64,000 bases of DNA from Rhodococcus sp. 06-235-1A (GTDB lineage Bacteria > Actinomycetota > Actinomycetes > Mycobacteriales > Mycobacteriaceae): positions 99,540 to 163,539 of the forward strand of contig NZ_NOYI01000018.1 in assembly GCF_002258785.1 (NCBI RefSeq). Direction: 5' to 3'. Below are positions 63,189 through 64,000 of the stretch, piece by piece. Made by a program: the position numbers and the translations under genes. Below the pieces are notes generated by a model, which was given only the letters and a program-made list of their open reading frames with translations, ran no database searches and had not been told where the DNA came from. How positions within the stretch are numbered: position 1 is the first letter of the stretch; each line of letters begins with the position of its first letter.

Positions 63189-63790
63189 AAGATCACGTGT
63201 CCCGAGGACAGTTCGACGACCCAATCCCCATGGGTCGTTTCGCCGACTCCTTCGGAGACGGAGCTCGACGTGACGCTCTCCCGCAACACGAGATAGCCGG
63301 AATCGAGCGGGAGCTCGAACAGCAACTTGATGCCATCGGAAAACTCGACCGCGGCATCGTCTCCCGTCGACAGCCGCACAACGGTGGCACCGATGGACGG
63401 CAGACCTTCCACGGTCGGTGCTTCGCCTCGAGGATGCTCGGGTGCCGGCCACGATTCGACGGCTCCATCCGGTCCGCACAGGACAGTGGACCCATCCGCG
63501 GCGCAGTACTCCCAGGATTCGACTTCGTCACGGGGACCGGCAACCACCGTTCGATCACCGGCGAAAAGCATTCTGAGAACACCGGATTCGTCATAATCGG
63601 CTTTCTCGCACACCAGACCGTTCAGAGCCGCGAAGGACCGAAGCCCCTCGAACTGATTGTCCTCGTCGACGGTGAGATCACCGACTTCCACCTCGCTGAA
63701 CGAAATAGTGGCGCCGTTGTCGAACTCGATGGTGAGATCGAAATCGAGCAGAATTCTGCTGACACGGTGGTGTTCGACGGCGAGTTTCAT
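63167..63790 (-). CDS. Hypothetical protein (DUF6188-like)
   Basis: A 207-residue protein. It starts MKLAVEHHRVSRILLDFDL and continues TIEFDNGATISFSEVEVGD. A second half repeats the pattern (TVVRLSTGDDAAVEFSDG, IKLLFELPLD), so it may be an internally duplicated beta-rich domain. The first part resembles DUF6188; I do not recognise more. The ATG at 63790 is chosen over an upstream start at 63892. No signal peptide. Confidence 0.6.
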   Translation of the reverse strand: MKLAVEHHRVSRILLDFDLTIEFDNGATISFSEVEVGDLTVDEDNQFEGLRSFAALNGLVCEKADYDESGVLRMLFAGDRTVVAGPRDEVESWEYCAADGSTVLCGPDGAVESWPAPEHPRGEAPTVEGLPSIGATVVRLSTGDDAAVEFSDGIKLLFELPLDSGYLVLRESVTSSSVSEGVGETTHGDWVVELSSGHVIFYRPRTL

Positions 63791-63885
63791 CGTCGTCGAC
63801 TGTGCCACAGAACCCAGTCCTGGTACACAACCATCCGGGGCGAGCGTGGCGTTCGGTGGTTGTGACTGTGGATGGTTTCGAAATG

Positions 63886-63922
63886 CAGACAACCCCCGAC
63901 TGTGGTGGTCGGGGGTTGTCTG
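63886..63922 (-). terminator. rRNA operon terminator
   Basis: Perfect 15-bp stem: arms 63886-63900 (CAGACAACCCCCGAC) and 63908-63922, with a 7-base loop. It lies 10 bases beyond the 5S 3' end and is oriented to stop the leftward rRNA transcript. Confidence 0.85.
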
Positions 63923-63932
63923 GTTGAAGTTG

Positions 63933-64000
63933 TGTTCGGCGGTGTCCTACTCTCCCACACCCTGTCGAGTGCAGTACCATCGGCGCTGGAGGGCTTAGCT
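63933..64000 (-). rRNA. rrf: 5S ribosomal RNA, 3' part (cut by window edge)
   Basis: The complement of this stretch reads AGCTAAGCCCTCCAGCGCCG, then GATGGTACTGCACTCGACAG and GGTGTGGGAGAGTAGGACAC, and ends GCCGAACA. These are the conserved 3' half of actinobacterial 5S rRNA. The 5' half, and presumably the 23S and 16S genes, lie beyond the window. Confidence 0.93.

Overview
The window is 64 kb of high-GC actinobacterial chromosome, most like a mycolic-acid-containing Mycobacteriales genus such as Rhodococcus. The evidence is the gene content: LpqN-type and WXG100/EspC-type proteins, a DUF4185 (arabinanase-type) secreted protein, a DUF222-HNH protein, a DinB2-type polymerase, monomeric isocitrate dehydrogenase, and a 5S rRNA 3' end at the right edge. 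Frequent GTG starts and many 4-nt ATGA/GTGA gene overlaps fit this. I cannot assign a species from sequence alone.

Layout. 0-4.4 kb is a lower-GC, AT-codon-rich accessory segment. It carries an AIPR-family defence gene and a translationally coupled DUF262 + HEPN pair, and a decayed copy of the 3' end of the host-like gene at 3990-4445 lies between them. 4.5-9 kb holds a beta-lactamase-like lipoprotein with an ArsR regulator and an upstream operator-like palindrome, a secreted protein, and three tandem paralogous lipoproteins. 9-12.7 kb is a complete ssuCBAD sulfonate operon. 12.8-24 kb is mixed: GNAT, MFS, secreted ParB-like protein, DedA, NarL-type two-component system, PhzF, DoxX, nitroreductase, EVE-like protein, and an isochorismatase divergent from a GlxA-type regulator coupled to an adenylate cyclase.

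24-28 kb is a CitMHS transporter / split AtuA operon divergent from a LysR regulator with a striking double-dyad operator region, followed by a 30-bp perfect inverted-repeat element. 28-37 kb holds isocitrate dehydrogenase, an aldehyde dehydrogenase, a monooxygenase-fold protein, a lipase-like hydrolase, a P450 with divergent TetR and palindromic operator, and an exported acetamidase. 37-50 kb holds an RCC1-repeat/methyltransferase pair, a GIY-YIG-like/GGCT-like pair, DUF4185, deformylase, DUF222-HNH, acyl-CoA synthetase, a PASTA lipoprotein and a short UvrA-like ATPase.

51.3-55.0 kb is the most interesting host locus. Four genes joined by 4-nt overlaps encode an EspC-like protein, a WxG protein ending in a glycine-rich hydrophobic domain, a membrane protein and an LpqN-like protein. 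A second membrane protein, related to the first, lies just upstream. No secretion ATPase is present, so this looks like an orphan type VII secretion effector/immunity-style cassette (inference). The right end carries MFS, PoxB with a very strong terminator, TerD, a DinB2-type polymerase lacking the aromatic steric gate, DoxX, a 2OG oxygenase, SIMPL and DUF2071 proteins, and the terminator and 3' end of an rRNA operon transcribed leftward.
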